DNA of 64,000 nt from Halomonas sp. (GCF_007625055.1 NZ_VMQS01000002.1:33256-97255), one strand, 5' to 3'; positions 9,337 to 18,933 are shown, counted from the first letter of the stretch. Notes: a model not told the origin generated them from the sequence alone. Made by a program: numbers and translations.

Positions 9337-10742
9337 CCCGTTCCATCGTTGATATTGTCTGGTTGCACAATGATTTGCGTATTGCTGATAACCCTTTGTT
9401 GAATTTCACATCACGCCCGGAACAACTGCTATGTGTCTATGTGTTGGATGAGCGCTGGCTTGAACAGGCGATTCCTGATCAGAACGTTGCCCGGATCGGG
9501 CCGCCGCGGCTTCGTTTTCTATGGGAAAGCCTGATGGAACTGCGGGGTGAGTTGCTGCAACGCGGCAGTGACCTGCTGGTGCGTATTGGCTCGCCTGCCG
9601 AAGAAGTAGCGAATCTGGCCAATCATTTCGCCGCCCGTGCTGTCCGGGTATCACATCAATCAGGCAGTGAAGAAAATAACCACATATCCGCCATCGTGCC
9701 CTTGCTGGAAGGCGATACTGAACTGGAGTTGGTGGAAAACAACCGGCTATTTGATCAAGCTCAACTCCCCTTCGGCAACGACGCACTACCTGGCAGTTTT
9801 TCGGCATTCCGGCGCAAGGTTGAAAAGCACTGTGATGTGCCGTCGGCGACACAGGCTCCGATCACCTTGCCTCTCTGGCCAGATGCAGCGCCCAGGGGCT
9901 TTCCCCCGCTCAAGCAGGTCTGCGAACTGTCAGCAGGCTGGAATCCTGATGAACGTAAGGACATGGCCTGGGCAGGCGGGGAAGCTGCCGGGCATGAACG
10001 TTTGCGTGCTTTTATCTGGGAGCATAACGGTCCTGCTACCTATAAGCAGACGCGTAATGGTCTGTTGGGTGACTATTTTTCGACTCATCTTTCTCCCTGG
10101 TTGGCGCATGGCTGCCTGTCACCCCGTCAGATCGTCCAGGAAGTACGCGCCTGGGAAGCTCGCAACGGCAGCACCGAGTCCAGCTACTGGATTGTCTTTG
10201 AGCTATTATGGCGTGAATACTTTCAGTTGGCGGCAGTACTGGAACAGCACAGGTTGTTTGGCCCTTCAGGCCTGCCGACACCGGATGCTGCTTTTGTCGC
10301 CTGGCAAGAAGGCAACACTGGCGTACCCTTTATCGATGCAGCCATGATCGAGCTTGCCAGTACTGGCTGGATGTCAAACCGTGCCAGACAGAACGTGGCC
10401 AGTTTTCTGGTCAAGGATCTGAACGTAGACTGGCGGCTTGGCGCAACCTGGTTTGAACACTGCCTGATGGATTATGATGTTGCTTCCAACTGGGGGAACT
10501 GGCGTTATGTTGCCGGTGTCGGAAGAGACCCACGCCAGGATCGGTACTTCAATGTGCTCAAGCAGGCCTGCCAGTATGATCCAAACGGTGAATATGTGGC
10601 TCACTGGTTACCCGATCTGGCTACGTTGCCTGAAGGTAAGGCTCGGCATCAGCCCTGGCGTGCTGCGCCCTCGCATTTTTCGCCTCCCAGAGTGGAACCG
10701 CAAGCCTGGCAACCCTGGCTGATTGATCAAGTTGCTCCATGA
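9333..10742 (+). CDS. Cryptochrome/photolyase, DASH type
   Basis: A 469-residue flavoprotein with an N-terminal photolyase alpha/beta domain ([16 protein letters not shown], residues 8-23) and a C-terminal FAD-binding helical domain. [46 protein letters not shown] and [19 protein letters not shown] followed by [17 protein letters not shown] match the DASH subfamily better than classical CPD photolyases. DASH proteins repair cyclobutane dimers in single-stranded or looped DNA and may also signal blue light. It is preceded by, and overlaps, the DUF2256 gene. A classical class I photolyase is the alternative, but the FNVLKQA...YDP stretch argues against that. Confidence 0.9.
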   Translation: MTRSIVDIVWLHNDLRIADNPLLNFTSRPEQLLCVYVLDERWLEQAIPDQNVARIGPPRLRFLWESLMELRGELLQRGSDLLVRIGSPAEEVANLANHFAARAVRVSHQSGSEENNHISAIVPLLEGDTELELVENNRLFDQAQLPFGNDALPGSFSAFRRKVEKHCDVPSATQAPITLPLWPDAAPRGFPPLKQVCELSAGWNPDERKDMAWAGGEAAGHERLRAFIWEHNGPATYKQTRNGLLGDYFSTHLSPWLAHGCLSPRQIVQEVRAWEARNGSTESSYWIVFELLWREYFQLAAVLEQHRLFGPSGLPTPDAAFVAWQEGNTGVPFIDAAMIELASTGWMSNRARQNVASFLVKDLNVDWRLGATWFEHCLMDYDVASNWGNWRYVAGVGRDPRQDRYFNVLKQACQYDPNGEYVAHWLPDLATLPEGKARHQPWRAAPSHFSPPRVEPQAWQPWLIDQVAP

Positions 10743-10753
10743 GAGGTCGCTGA

Positions 10754-11245
10754 ATGAGTACAAGCGGATTTCCAGCGGCGTTAATGACCCGCCATCGCAC
10801 CGCCTGGGGGCTCGGCCTGTCCGGGCTGATCCCTTTTATCGCCTGTCTGGTGGTGGCCTTTCTGGGCCCGACGGCCTGGCAGGTCACAGCGGTCTATGGT
10901 TTTCTGTATTACGCAGCGGTCATCCTGTCATTTCTGGGAGGCGCCCATTGGGGGGCTGTCCTGCAACGCGCTGACAGGACACGCATGCCCGGTGATATTC
11001 GTCGTCTGGCCCTGGCGATGTTGCCTAGTCTGATTGCCTGGCCTGCCTTGATGCTCAACCCGGTGGTGGGGATCTGGGTATTGATGATTGGTTTTGTGCT
11101 GGTCTGGATATACGATCTCAGTAGCGAAGGCCGTTTTGGCTGGCCCAAGTGGTACCTGCTTTTGCGTTCGGTACTCACTGTCGTCGTGGTACTGGCCCAT
11201 GCCGGTATGGTAATGCGGCTGGGCGAGAGTGCCTGGGGTTTTTGA
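10754..11245 (+). CDS. DUF3429 membrane protein
   Basis: A 163-residue protein with about five hydrophobic segments and the family stretch YAAVILSFLGGAHWGAVL. It belongs to DUF3429, an inner-membrane family of unknown function often seen near photolyase-type or stress genes. It starts 11 bases after the cryptochrome stop with a GAGG site, so it is probably in the same transcript. Confidence 0.8.
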   Translation: MSTSGFPAALMTRHRTAWGLGLSGLIPFIACLVVAFLGPTAWQVTAVYGFLYYAAVILSFLGGAHWGAVLQRADRTRMPGDIRRLALAMLPSLIAWPALMLNPVVGIWVLMIGFVLVWIYDLSSEGRFGWPKWYLLLRSVLTVVVVLAHAGMVMRLGESAWGF

Positions 11246-11297
11246 TATAAATCGGTGTAGATGGACTTATTTATTGACTGTTTAAAGGACTGAACTG

Positions 11298-12632
11298 ATG
11301 TTTCCTCTCAAAATGCGCTCAGTAGCCTATCGCCCTTTACGCCTGGGTATTGCCCTGGTGTTACCCATAACCCTGCTTTCGGCTTGCGCGTCAGCGCAGC
11401 CGCCATCAGGACAGGAGGAGGCGGATGCTAATCCTGTTCTGGCGGAACAGTCTTCGACGCTACTGGCCCAGAATACCCAATCGTCACCCTCGGCAAAGCC
11501 TTCCGGGTCAGGTTTGCAAGATCATGCCAGCTTCGACGCCTGGCTGGCGGCGTTCAAGCGCGACGCTGCGGCACAGGGCATCAGCCAGCAGGCGCTGTCG
11601 GCCCTGGACGATGTTCGCTACCTGGAAAGAGTGGTCGAGCTGGATAGTTACCAGCCCGAGTTTGTAAGGCCCATCTGGGAGTATCTGGACAGTGCGGTCT
11701 CCAGCACCCGCGTGACGAACGGACGCGACAAATTGGCGCAGCATCGTCAGACAGCCGCACGTATGGAAGAACGTTATGGGGTGCCAGCGGAAGTGATCGT
11801 GGCCATCTGGGGGATAGAGAGTAATTATGGCGGCAACTTCGGTGATTTTTCGGCATTAGATGCGTTTGCAACCCTGGCCTACGATGGCCGGCGCAGCGAT
11901 TTTGCTCGCGGTGAGCTGCTGGCTGCTCTGAGGATTATCGACAGCGGCGATATCGCCGCGCAGGACATGGTCGGTTCCTGGGCAGGTGCCATGGGGCATA
12001 CACAGTTTATTCCATCGAGCTTTGAAGCTTACGCAAAAGACGGCGATGGTGATGGGCGTCGCGATATCTGGGGAAGTATTCCCGACGTCATGGCCTCCAC
12101 GGCCAACTATCTTGCCCGTGCCAACTGGCAGCCAGACCAGCCCTGGGGTGTTGAAGTGACCTTGCCAGAAGGTTATGACTACGCCCAGACCGAGCGTCTC
12201 AGCTCGGCCGAATGGGCCGCTCAGGGCGTGCGTGCAGCCAATGGCGGTGGTCTGCCAGCGCTTGACAGTGCGGCAGTGATTGTACCGGCTGGTGCCCAGG
12301 GGCCGGCCTTCATGGTCGGGCAAAATTTCCGTTCCATTCTGCGCTATAACAATGCCACCAGCTATGCGTTGGCAGTCGCCACCTTGAGTGATGCCATCGC
12401 CGGACGTGAAGGTGTTCAGCAGGGCTGGCCACGTGATCAGCAGCCTTTGACCCGCGATGATGTGCGTGAACTTCAACAAGGCCTGAACGCACTGGGTTAC
12501 AGCGTGGGCGGTGCCGATGGCATTCTGGGGCCCAATACGCGCAATGGCCTGAGAGCCTTCCAGCGCGATCAAGGGATGGTGCCTGACGGCTTTGCCACCC
12601 AGGCGGTTCTGGAACGCATCAAACAGCGTTAA
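11298..12632 (+). CDS. mltB: Membrane-bound lytic murein transglycosylase B family protein
   Basis: A 444-residue lipoprotein that cleaves the MurNAc-GlcNAc bond of peptidoglycan to leave a 1,6-anhydro end. Signal peptide with lipobox LLSAC (Cys30), a Pro/Ser/Gln-rich linker, the SLT_2 catalytic domain (about 60-355) with VAIWGIESNYGGNFG (catalytic Glu174) and MGHTQFIPSSFEAYAKDGDGDG, then a C-terminal peptidoglycan-binding domain (about 380-444; LQQGLNALGYSVGGADGILG). This domain order is typical of the SltB/MltB group in pseudomonads and halomonads. AAGGA lies 9 bases before the ATG. The protease gene downstream begins 34 bases after the stop. Confidence 0.93.
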   Translation: MFPLKMRSVAYRPLRLGIALVLPITLLSACASAQPPSGQEEADANPVLAEQSSTLLAQNTQSSPSAKPSGSGLQDHASFDAWLAAFKRDAAAQGISQQALSALDDVRYLERVVELDSYQPEFVRPIWEYLDSAVSSTRVTNGRDKLAQHRQTAARMEERYGVPAEVIVAIWGIESNYGGNFGDFSALDAFATLAYDGRRSDFARGELLAALRIIDSGDIAAQDMVGSWAGAMGHTQFIPSSFEAYAKDGDGDGRRDIWGSIPDVMASTANYLARANWQPDQPWGVEVTLPEGYDYAQTERLSSAEWAAQGVRAANGGGLPALDSAAVIVPAGAQGPAFMVGQNFRSILRYNNATSYALAVATLSDAIAGREGVQQGWPRDQQPLTRDDVRELQQGLNALGYSVGGADGILGPNTRNGLRAFQRDQGMVPDGFATQAVLERIKQR

Positions 12633-12666
12633 ACACTTATTTTCAGGGGGTCACCTCAGAGGGTGT

Positions 12667-13305
12667 ATGGCAAGTGCGCAATACATAGCCAAGGGTTCGT
12701 ATTACCTTGCCAGGACAGCGGTCAACCTACCCGCGCGCCTGGCCATACGTCTGATCTGTGGAATGCTGTTGGTGGGTCTCGGGTCGGCGGTTGTTCATGC
12801 TGAAGAGGAAGGTCAGGATGCCTCACAAACCCCTCATCCTGACGTATTCGGTTGGGTTGAGAATGCTGTGATGATGCCCTGGGGAATTCAGGTGAAAGCC
12901 AAGCTTGATAGCGGCGCTCTGACTTCCTCATTGGATGCGCGTGATATTGATACCTTTACCCGAAGTGGTGAAGAGTGGGTGCGCTTTCGTCTCAAGCTGG
13001 AAGATCAGGAAAGCGGTGAGCTGTTCAGTAACGAGTTGCAACGGCCCTTGTACCGAGACCTCAGAGTGCGTGGCGCCGGTGGACGCGATGAACGCCCTGT
13101 TGTGCTGCTCAAAGTGTGTATTGGCAATACCATCTATGAAGAGCAGTTCAGCTTGCGCGACCGGGAAGACATGAATTACCCCATGCTGCTGGGGCGCCGG
13201 ACAATCCGTCACCTGGGACTGCTTGATGTGCGCGAGACCTTCCTGCATAACACTCCGAGCTGTAACGCTGACAGTTTCTTTGTTCCCCATGAGCCGGATG
13301 AATAA
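12667..13305 (+). CDS. RimK-associated (DUF785) aspartic/zinc protease-like periplasmic protein
   Basis: A 212-residue protein of the family named ATP-dependent zinc protease (PF05618), which folds like a retropepsin. An N-terminal hydrophobic segment ending in VVHA gives a likely signal peptide or anchor, and the mature part contains the catalytic-type motif KLDSGALTSSLDA and the conserved end MLLGRRTIRHLGLLDV. Relatives are often encoded with rimK-type ligases; no such ligase is seen here. I chose the ATG at 12667 (GAGGG 6 bases upstream); a longer frame reaching back to 12592 overlaps mltB and lacks a ribosome site. The peptidase role is by family only. Confidence 0.82.
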   Translation: MASAQYIAKGSYYLARTAVNLPARLAIRLICGMLLVGLGSAVVHAEEEGQDASQTPHPDVFGWVENAVMMPWGIQVKAKLDSGALTSSLDARDIDTFTRSGEEWVRFRLKLEDQESGELFSNELQRPLYRDLRVRGAGGRDERPVVLLKVCIGNTIYEEQFSLRDREDMNYPMLLGRRTIRHLGLLDVRETFLHNTPSCNADSFFVPHEPDE

Positions 13306-13325
13306 AAGGCGATTAATCTGCCTTT
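13301..13325 (-). terminator. Probable terminator of rsmE
   Basis: Stem AAAGGC / GCCTTT around GATTAATC, which can itself fold back, followed on the minus strand by TTTTATT. It lies 24 bases past the rsmE stop and touches the stop of the convergent protease gene. Confidence 0.6.
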
Positions 13326-13348
13326 GGCCTTGCCTGACTGAGTGCGGA

Positions 13349-14062
13349 TCAGAAAAGCCGGGCCAGTAAAGCGGTGACGGCGGTCTCGACGCGCAGGATA
13401 CGTGACCCCAGGTGGATGCCTTTGCAGCCAGCGGCCACCATCTTTTCCACTTCCCATTCGATAAACCCGCCTTCTGGCCCGATCAGCAGGAGCGTGTCGT
13501 CTTCAATGCCGCGCGGACAGGCATCAGGCATGCCTGGATGGGCCAGTAGACCACGCCGATTGTCCAGCAGGCCGGGCAGCTCATCTTCAACAAAGGGACG
13601 AAAACCTTTACGCAAGGTGACCTTTGGCAAGACAGTGTCCTTGGCCTGCTCAAGCCCTAAGAGCAGATGTTGATGGATCTTGTCGCTGTCCAGCTCAGGC
13701 GATTGCCAATAGCTTTTTTCTACCCGGCGGGTGTGCAGAAGGGTGATCTGCTTTACGCCTAGCGCGGTGATGTGTTCCAGCGAACGGGCCAGCATGCGCG
13801 GCCTGGGCAGCGCCAGCACCAGATGCACCGGCAAGGCAGGTGGCGGCGGTGTATCAAGCGCGTCTACGGTCAGCCTGGCATGGTCTGTATCAAGTGACTG
13901 CAAGGTTGCCTTGCCGAGCCGACCGCCCAGCAGGCCAACCGAAAAGCTGTCCTGTGGTTGGGCGCGGTATACATCTCGCAGGTGGCGCAGGCGTCGAGCA
14001 TCCCGAATGTAAAACTCATCGGGCGTGGTGGCCTCTTCGGGAGGGAATAAGATGACGTTCAT
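13349..14062 (-). CDS. rsmE: 16S rRNA (uracil1498-N3)-methyltransferase
   Basis: A 237-residue SPOUT-class RNA methyltransferase. It has an N-terminal PUA-like domain (HLRDVYRAQPQDSFSVG), then the trefoil-knot domain with GVKQITLLHTRRVEKSYW, DTLLLIGPEGGFIEWEVE and HLGSRILRVETA near the C-terminus, the last two being the SAM-binding loops of RsmE. It methylates N3 of U1498 in the small-subunit rRNA. It is divergent from phaR with 131 bases between the starts. Confidence 0.95.
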   Translation of the reverse strand: MNVILFPPEEATTPDEFYIRDARRLRHLRDVYRAQPQDSFSVGLLGGRLGKATLQSLDTDHARLTVDALDTPPPPALPVHLVLALPRPRMLARSLEHITALGVKQITLLHTRRVEKSYWQSPELDSDKIHQHLLLGLEQAKDTVLPKVTLRKGFRPFVEDELPGLLDNRRGLLAHPGMPDACPRGIEDDTLLLIGPEGGFIEWEVEKMVAAGCKGIHLGSRILRVETAVTALLARLF

Positions 14063-14193
14063 TTTGCTCGCTGTACGGGTTCAATATCTGTTGAAAAGGC
14101 GGATAATTATCTCTGTGCTTGCATGGTGGCGCAGGGCAGGCACAATAGCTGCAATGAGAATACCCGCTTTTTAGCATTTCAAGGAGAGTCGCC

Positions 14194-14673
14194 GTGCGTG
14201 TGATTCGTAAGTATGCCAATCGTCGTTTGTATGATACCGAGCAAAGTCGCTATGTTACGCTGGAAGACTTGCGCAGACTGATTCTGGAGGATGCGGCTTT
14301 TCGCGTTGAAGATGCAAAAAGCGGTGAGGATATCACGCGTACCATTCTGCTCTCGATTATTATCGAGCAGGAACAGGCTGACGGAGAGTCAGAAGTGTTC
14401 TCCAATGACCTGCTGGCCCAGTTGATACGTGTTTACGATATGTCCTCCCCCTTGCCCCTGGCGCGCTACCTGGAGCAAGGCACCCAGCTGATGTTGACGC
14501 AGCAAAAACGCATGCAGGATCAATGGCAGAAAGCCATTCGTCATTCACCCATGGAATTCATGCGCGAACTGGCTGAAGAAAACATGCGCTTCTGGCAGAA
14601 CACCATCAATAAGAATGACAACGCGCCCGGCGTGGATACCCGCAAGAAAAGTAATGATGAAGCGGATAGCTGA
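14194..14673 (+). CDS. phaR: Polyhydroxyalkanoate synthesis repressor PhaR
   Basis: A 159-residue protein beginning MRVIRKYANRRLYDTEQSRY, the nearly invariant PhaR/PHB_acc_N DNA-binding domain, followed by the PHB-accumulation domain (ITRTILLSIIIEQEQ; VFSNDLLAQLIRVY) and a C-terminal amphipathic part. PhaR represses phasin genes, binds PHA granules, and is released from DNA when polymer forms. The GTG start has AAGGAGAG upstream. It lies 41 kb from the phasin gene at 55801, whose promoter carries two palindromes that I propose as its targets. Confidence 0.93.
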   Translation: MRVIRKYANRRLYDTEQSRYVTLEDLRRLILEDAAFRVEDAKSGEDITRTILLSIIIEQEQADGESEVFSNDLLAQLIRVYDMSSPLPLARYLEQGTQLMLTQQKRMQDQWQKAIRHSPMEFMRELAEENMRFWQNTINKNDNAPGVDTRKKSNDEADS

Positions 14674-14792
14674 TTGACGCACTGGCTAACAGGCGTATGG
14701 GGGGAAGACAGCTGTCATCAACAGGTATGAACTGGCTGTGGCATAATAGGCGCTTCGCGATATTACGATGATTCCTGCCGAAAAGGGCTCAC

Positions 14793-16085
14793 ATGAAGGT
14801 TTTGATGATAGGCGGCGGTGGCCGCGAACATGCGCTGGCCTGGAAGTTGGCGCAATCGGAAAAGGTAGAAAAAGTTCTGGTGGCGCCGGGCAATGCGGGC
14901 ACGGCAAGTGAACCCAGGCTGGAGAATATTGATATTGCCGTCAGCGATCTTGAAGGCCTGTTGGCGCTGGCCAGGGCAGAGCAGGTAGATCTGACCGTGG
15001 TGGGTCCTGAAGCGCCGCTGGTAGAAGGTGTGGTAGACCTGTTTCAGTCAGCAGGGCTGGCGATTTTTGGCCCGACCCAGGCCGCTGCACAGCTGGAAGG
15101 CTCCAAGTCTTTCACCAAGGATTTTCTGGCCCGTCATCACATCCCCAGTGCTGCCTATCAGACCTTTACCGAGGTGGCGCCTGCGCTGGCCTATCTGCAT
15201 GAAAGGGGTGCGCCGATTGTCATCAAGGCTGACGGCCTGGCGGCCGGAAAAGGGGTGATCGTCGCCATGAATGAAGCAGAAGCCGAGGCGGCCATCCGCG
15301 ATATGCTGGAAGCCAACGCCTTTGGCGATGCTGGCGCCCGTGTGGTGATCGAGGAGTTTCTTGAAGGCGAAGAGGCCAGCTTTATCGTCATGGTCGACGG
15401 TAACAATGTAGTGCCGATGGCCACCAGCCAGGACCACAAGCGTGCCTACGACGGTGATGAAGGCCCTAACACTGGCGGTATGGGCGCCTACTCACCGGCA
15501 CCGGTTGTGACGCCGGACGTTGATAAGCGCATCATGCAGGAAGTGATTTTGCCCACCGTAAAGGGCATGGCCGCCGAAGGCATGCCGTATAGTGGTTTCC
15601 TGTATGCGGGCCTGATGATTGATTCAGCCGGACAGCCGAAAGTGATCGAGTTCAACTGCCGTTTCGGAGACCCTGAGACCCAGCCGATCATGCTGCGTCT
15701 GATGTCTGACTTTACTGAGCTATGCCTGGCGGGTGCTGAAGGCCGGCTTGCCGGATACACCTGTGAGTGGGATCCGCGCGCGGCTGTAGGCGTTGTCATG
15801 GCGGCAGGTGGCTACCCCGGCCATTATCGTAAAAGCGATGTGATTGAAGGGTTGGCGGCTGCAGAACAATGTGGCTGCAAGGTGTTCCACGCCGGCACGG
15901 CCCTGTCACCGAGGGGCGAGATTACCACGGCGGGTGGGCGTGTCCTGTGTGTGACGGCCCTGGGTGATAGCGTTTCCCGGGCGCAACAACTCGCCTATCA
16001 GGGCGTTGCCAGGATTCGCTGGGAAGGCGCCGAATACCGGTCGGATATTGCCTTTCGGGCGATTACCCGCGAGCAGTCTCGTTGA
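14793..16085 (+). CDS. purD: Phosphoribosylamine-glycine ligase (GAR synthetase)
   Basis: A 430-residue ATP-grasp enzyme making glycinamide ribonucleotide from phosphoribosylamine, glycine and ATP in purine synthesis. N-terminal MKVLMIGGGGREHALAWKL, the ATP-grasp stretch IKADGLAAGKGVIVA, the signature GDEGPNTGGMGAYSPAP and NCRFGDPETQ are all present, and the length is standard. It is not accompanied by purH here. It is followed 72 bases later by a thioesterase gene. Confidence 0.97.
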   Translation: MKVLMIGGGGREHALAWKLAQSEKVEKVLVAPGNAGTASEPRLENIDIAVSDLEGLLALARAEQVDLTVVGPEAPLVEGVVDLFQSAGLAIFGPTQAAAQLEGSKSFTKDFLARHHIPSAAYQTFTEVAPALAYLHERGAPIVIKADGLAAGKGVIVAMNEAEAEAAIRDMLEANAFGDAGARVVIEEFLEGEEASFIVMVDGNNVVPMATSQDHKRAYDGDEGPNTGGMGAYSPAPVVTPDVDKRIMQEVILPTVKGMAAEGMPYSGFLYAGLMIDSAGQPKVIEFNCRFGDPETQPIMLRLMSDFTELCLAGAEGRLAGYTCEWDPRAAVGVVMAAGGYPGHYRKSDVIEGLAAAEQCGCKVFHAGTALSPRGEITTAGGRVLCVTALGDSVSRAQQLAYQGVARIRWEGAEYRSDIAFRAITREQSR

Positions 16086-16157
16086 CGACATGACGGTAAC
16101 CTGTCAAACGCCGCCGCTGATGCTGTCAGACCAAACGTATCGAATGGAGCCCAAAAA

Positions 16158-16598
16158 ATGGAGCGTGTAAAGCTCAACTTTCCCACTGATGCAGTGATTC
16201 ACCATCATTCGGTCAGTGTGCGGGTGACGGATATGAACTATGGCCGTCATCTGGGTCATGATGCCTTGGTGTCCTTGCTTCATGAAGCCCGTTCACAGGC
16301 GCTGATGGCGGTCGGCTATCCCGAGTGGGACCTGGCGGGTTTCCACAGCGTGGTGGCAGATTTGGCCGTGCAGTATCAAAGTGAAGCGCGTTGCCCTGAT
16401 GTTCTGGTGGTCGAAACTGCGATTCCTGATCCGGCTGGCAAAGCGTTGAGCGTCTATCACCGGGTGCTCGCGGATGAAGGCGCGCGGCTGGTGGCAACGG
16501 CACGTCTTAATCTGCTGGTAATGGACAGCACCGCGGGTAACCCGGTGGCAGTGCCGGCCGAGGTTGTCCAGGCCCTGGCCAAAGCGAGACTTTGCTGA
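16158..16598 (+). CDS. Acyl-CoA thioesterase, hotdog fold (4HBT type)
   Basis: A 146-residue hotdog-fold protein. VRVTDMNYGRHLGHDALVSLLHEAR has the Asn/His...Glu arrangement of 4-hydroxybenzoyl-CoA/FadM-type thioesterases. The physiological substrate cannot be read from the sequence. Its TGA overlaps the ATG of prkB, so the two are probably co-expressed. Confidence 0.8.
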   Translation: MERVKLNFPTDAVIHHHSVSVRVTDMNYGRHLGHDALVSLLHEARSQALMAVGYPEWDLAGFHSVVADLAVQYQSEARCPDVLVVETAIPDPAGKALSVYHRVLADEGARLVATARLNLLVMDSTAGNPVAVPAEVVQALAKARLC

Positions 16599-17470
16599 TG
16601 TCCCGCGAATATCCGATTATCTCTGTGACAGGCTCATCCGGGGCGGGTACCACCACGGTGCGGCGCAGCTTTGAACGCATGTTCCAGCGTGAGGACGTGC
16701 ATGCGGCCATGGTGGATGGCGATGCCTTCCACCGCTATACCCGCAAAGAGCTGCATCGCATGTTTCGTGAAGAACCGGAGCGCAAGGATGAGCTCTCGCA
16801 TTTTGCGGTAGAAGCCAACCTGCTTGATCGTCTTGAAGGCCTTTTCAGCGAATACGGTGAACACGGCACAGGACAGTTCCGTCACTATATCCACGCGGAA
16901 GATAAACAGAAGATCGAGGCGGGGTATCGGGTAGGTACCTTTACCGAATGGCAGTCATTACCCTGTGGTACGGATCTGCTGTTTTATGAGGGGTTACACG
17001 GTGGCCTGGTGACGGAAGACTACGATATTGCCCGTCATGTGGACCTGATGATTGGCGTGGCCCCCACCATGAACCTGGAGTGGATCCAGAAGATCGATCG
17101 TGACACCAAGATGCGGGGTTACTCTCAGGAAGCCGTTATAGACACCATTCTGGGACGCATGGATGATTATGTGCGCTACATCCAACCACAGTTCTCGCGC
17201 ACCCATATCAATTTCCAGCGGGTTCCGACAGTGGATACGTCTAACCCTTTCGAGGTGCAGGATATTCCGACTGACTCCGAGTCCTTCGTGGTCATTCGTT
17301 TCCGTGACCCATCAAAAGTGGATTTTCCCTGGCTGCTGGCGATGATCCAGGACGCCTTTATGTCACGCCCCCACACCCTGGTGGTGCCGGGGTCGCGAAT
17401 GTCACTGGCGATGGAGTTGATTCTTGCCCCGCTGGTCCGTCATTTGCTCGCCCAGCGCCGTTTTCGCTAA
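16598..17470 (+). CDS. prkB: Phosphoribulokinase-family protein PrkB
   Basis: A 290-residue kinase of the proteobacterial PrkB group. The P-loop is GSSGAGTTTV at residues 10-19, without the usual lysine, as in other PrkB proteins; DGDAFHRYTRKEL and FYEGLHGGLV are further family motifs. It resembles the Calvin-cycle enzyme, but this subgroup occurs in heterotrophs without RuBisCO and its real substrate is unsettled. No RuBisCO gene is in the window. I start at the ATG at 16598, which overlaps the thioesterase stop; a TTG two codons earlier is less likely. Confidence 0.9.
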   Translation: MSREYPIISVTGSSGAGTTTVRRSFERMFQREDVHAAMVDGDAFHRYTRKELHRMFREEPERKDELSHFAVEANLLDRLEGLFSEYGEHGTGQFRHYIHAEDKQKIEAGYRVGTFTEWQSLPCGTDLLFYEGLHGGLVTEDYDIARHVDLMIGVAPTMNLEWIQKIDRDTKMRGYSQEAVIDTILGRMDDYVRYIQPQFSRTHINFQRVPTVDTSNPFEVQDIPTDSESFVVIRFRDPSKVDFPWLLAMIQDAFMSRPHTLVVPGSRMSLAMELILAPLVRHLLAQRRFR

Positions 17471-17538
17471 GCTGGAAGTACAGTGCCTGCTGTCACCGCT
17501 GGCCAACAACCCGCCACATCCTGAGTCAGGAGCTTTTC

Positions 17539-17880
17539 ATGGATTGTCTGTTCTGCAAGATCATCAAGCGTGAAATCCCCGCGGATATCGTTTATGAAGA
17601 CGATGAGGTGCTGGCCTTTAACGATATCAATCCGCAGGCACCCACGCATATTCTGATTATTCCCAAAACGCATATTGCGACCCTCAATGATATTGAAGAG
17701 CCTGATCTGGCGATGATCGGTCGCCTGCAGTACACCGCCGCCCAGCTGGCCAGGGAAAGAGGCTTTGCTGAAGACGGCTATCGGGTAGTGATGAATTGTA
17801 ATGAAATGGGTGGCCAGACGGTCTATCACATCCACATGCACCTCATGGGTGGGCGGGAATTCACCTGGCCAGCAGGCTGA
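17539..17880 (+). CDS. hinT: HIT family purine nucleoside phosphoramidase
   Basis: A 113-residue HIT protein with MDCLFCKIIKREIPADIVYE at the N-terminus, HILIIPKTHI, and the histidine triad HIHMHLMGG near the C-terminus. HinT-type enzymes hydrolyse adenosine 5'-phosphoramidates and lysyl-AMP. An AGGAG site lies 8 bases upstream. It is convergent with the dehydrogenase that follows. Confidence 0.95.
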   Translation: MDCLFCKIIKREIPADIVYEDDEVLAFNDINPQAPTHILIIPKTHIATLNDIEEPDLAMIGRLQYTAAQLARERGFAEDGYRVVMNCNEMGGQTVYHIHMHLMGGREFTWPAG

Positions 17881-17951
17881 TCACGGCGTTAAGGCGAGGT
17901 GAGCCTTTGTGTTTGTCCGGACAAGGTCGAGCAGTCGCCATCAGGAGGCGC

Positions 17952-18818
17952 CTAACGACGCTCAGCACGCGTTGAGCGTAGCAGGACGGCATCCATGCCC
18001 CGGCTTGTCAGTATGCGTCTTAACAGGCTGAATAACCGCGTAGGCAAGGTAACCGCATAGCGAGCTTTTGGGCGCGGATGCTCCAGTGCGTGAATCAATC
18101 GGTTTACGACAGCATCAGGATCAAGGGCGAAAGGTGTCTTGCCTCCGTCCGCTCCTGCCAGTCGGGCCTGTACCTTCTGATAGGTCGAGGCATGAGCGCT
18201 ATTTACGGCATCAATGTTGTCCTTGAATGCGCGGTAGGCATTGTCACGAAAACGGCTGTTGATCGGGCCAGGCTGGATCAGGCTGACATGGATGCCACTG
18301 CCATCCAGCTCCAGACGCAGGGTATCCGTCAGCCCTTCAAGCGCAAATTTAGAGCATATATAGGCGCCTCGATAGGGGAGTGCAGCAAACCCAAGCACGG
18401 AGCTGTTCTGGACGATTCGGCCGTGGCCCTGCGCGCGCATCATCGGCAGAACCCGGGCGGTCAGTTCATGGGTGCCCAGCAGGTTGACCTCCAGTTGTTG
18501 GCGCAGCACCTCGCGGCTCAGGTCCTCCACTGCTCCCGGCTGCCCGTAGGCGGCGTTGTTGAAAAGTGCATCAAGCTTGCCCCCGGTACGCGTCATCAGC
18601 TCTGCCACGCCAGCCTTGATCGAGCGGCTGTCGGCAAGATCAATCTGAAAGGCTTCAAGGCCTTCCTGTTTTAAGCGTTGGACATCGGCGCGCTGTCTGG
18701 CAGTTGCCAACACTCGCCATCCACGCGATTGCATGGTGTGCGCAGCAGCGTGACCAATGCCGCTTGAGCAACCTGTGATCAAAAGGCTGGGTGGCGAATC
18801 TGATCGCTTGTCGGCCAT
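17952..18818 (-). CDS. Short-chain dehydrogenase/reductase
   Basis: A 288-residue classical SDR: nucleotide-binding TGCSSGIG (residues 15-22), NNAA motif, active-site Ser in NSSVLGF and YICSK as the YxxxK pair. The arginine in LATARQ after the second strand suggests NADP(H). The substrate is not evident; the closest described group includes YbbO-like reductases of aldehydes and steroids. A hydrophobic stretch near the C-terminus may associate with membrane. Confidence 0.88.
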   Translation of the reverse strand: MADKRSDSPPSLLITGCSSGIGHAAAHTMQSRGWRVLATARQRADVQRLKQEGLEAFQIDLADSRSIKAGVAELMTRTGGKLDALFNNAAYGQPGAVEDLSREVLRQQLEVNLLGTHELTARVLPMMRAQGHGRIVQNSSVLGFAALPYRGAYICSKFALEGLTDTLRLELDGSGIHVSLIQPGPINSRFRDNAYRAFKDNIDAVNSAHASTYQKVQARLAGADGGKTPFALDPDAVVNRLIHALEHPRPKARYAVTLPTRLFSLLRRILTSRGMDAVLLRSTRAERR

Positions 18819-18883
18819 GGAGAAACTCCCTGATGGGTAGTGCCAAAGGCGTCAGTGGTCCAATCAGACCTGAAAGCAGAGTT

Positions 18884-18933
18884 AAAAAAAGCACCCCGTG
18901 GCCTGTTTCTGAGGGAAACAAACGTCGGGGTGC
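18884..18933 (-). terminator. Rho-independent terminator of ettA
   Basis: On the minus strand: an 8-bp perfect GC-rich stem (GCACCCCG / CGGGGTGC, 18891-18898 with 18926-18933) enclosing a second 6-bp hairpin (TGTTTC / GAAACA), followed by seven T. Confidence 0.88.

Noticed and set aside
11856-12572. Minus-strand open frame of 238 codons opposite mltB
   Set aside because: No family features or ribosome site; mltB on the other strand has catalytic and lipoprotein motifs.
16598-17470. Phosphoribulokinase as evidence for the Calvin cycle
   Set aside because: The P-loop without Lys and the length put it in the PrkB group found in heterotrophs; there is no RuBisCO in the window.
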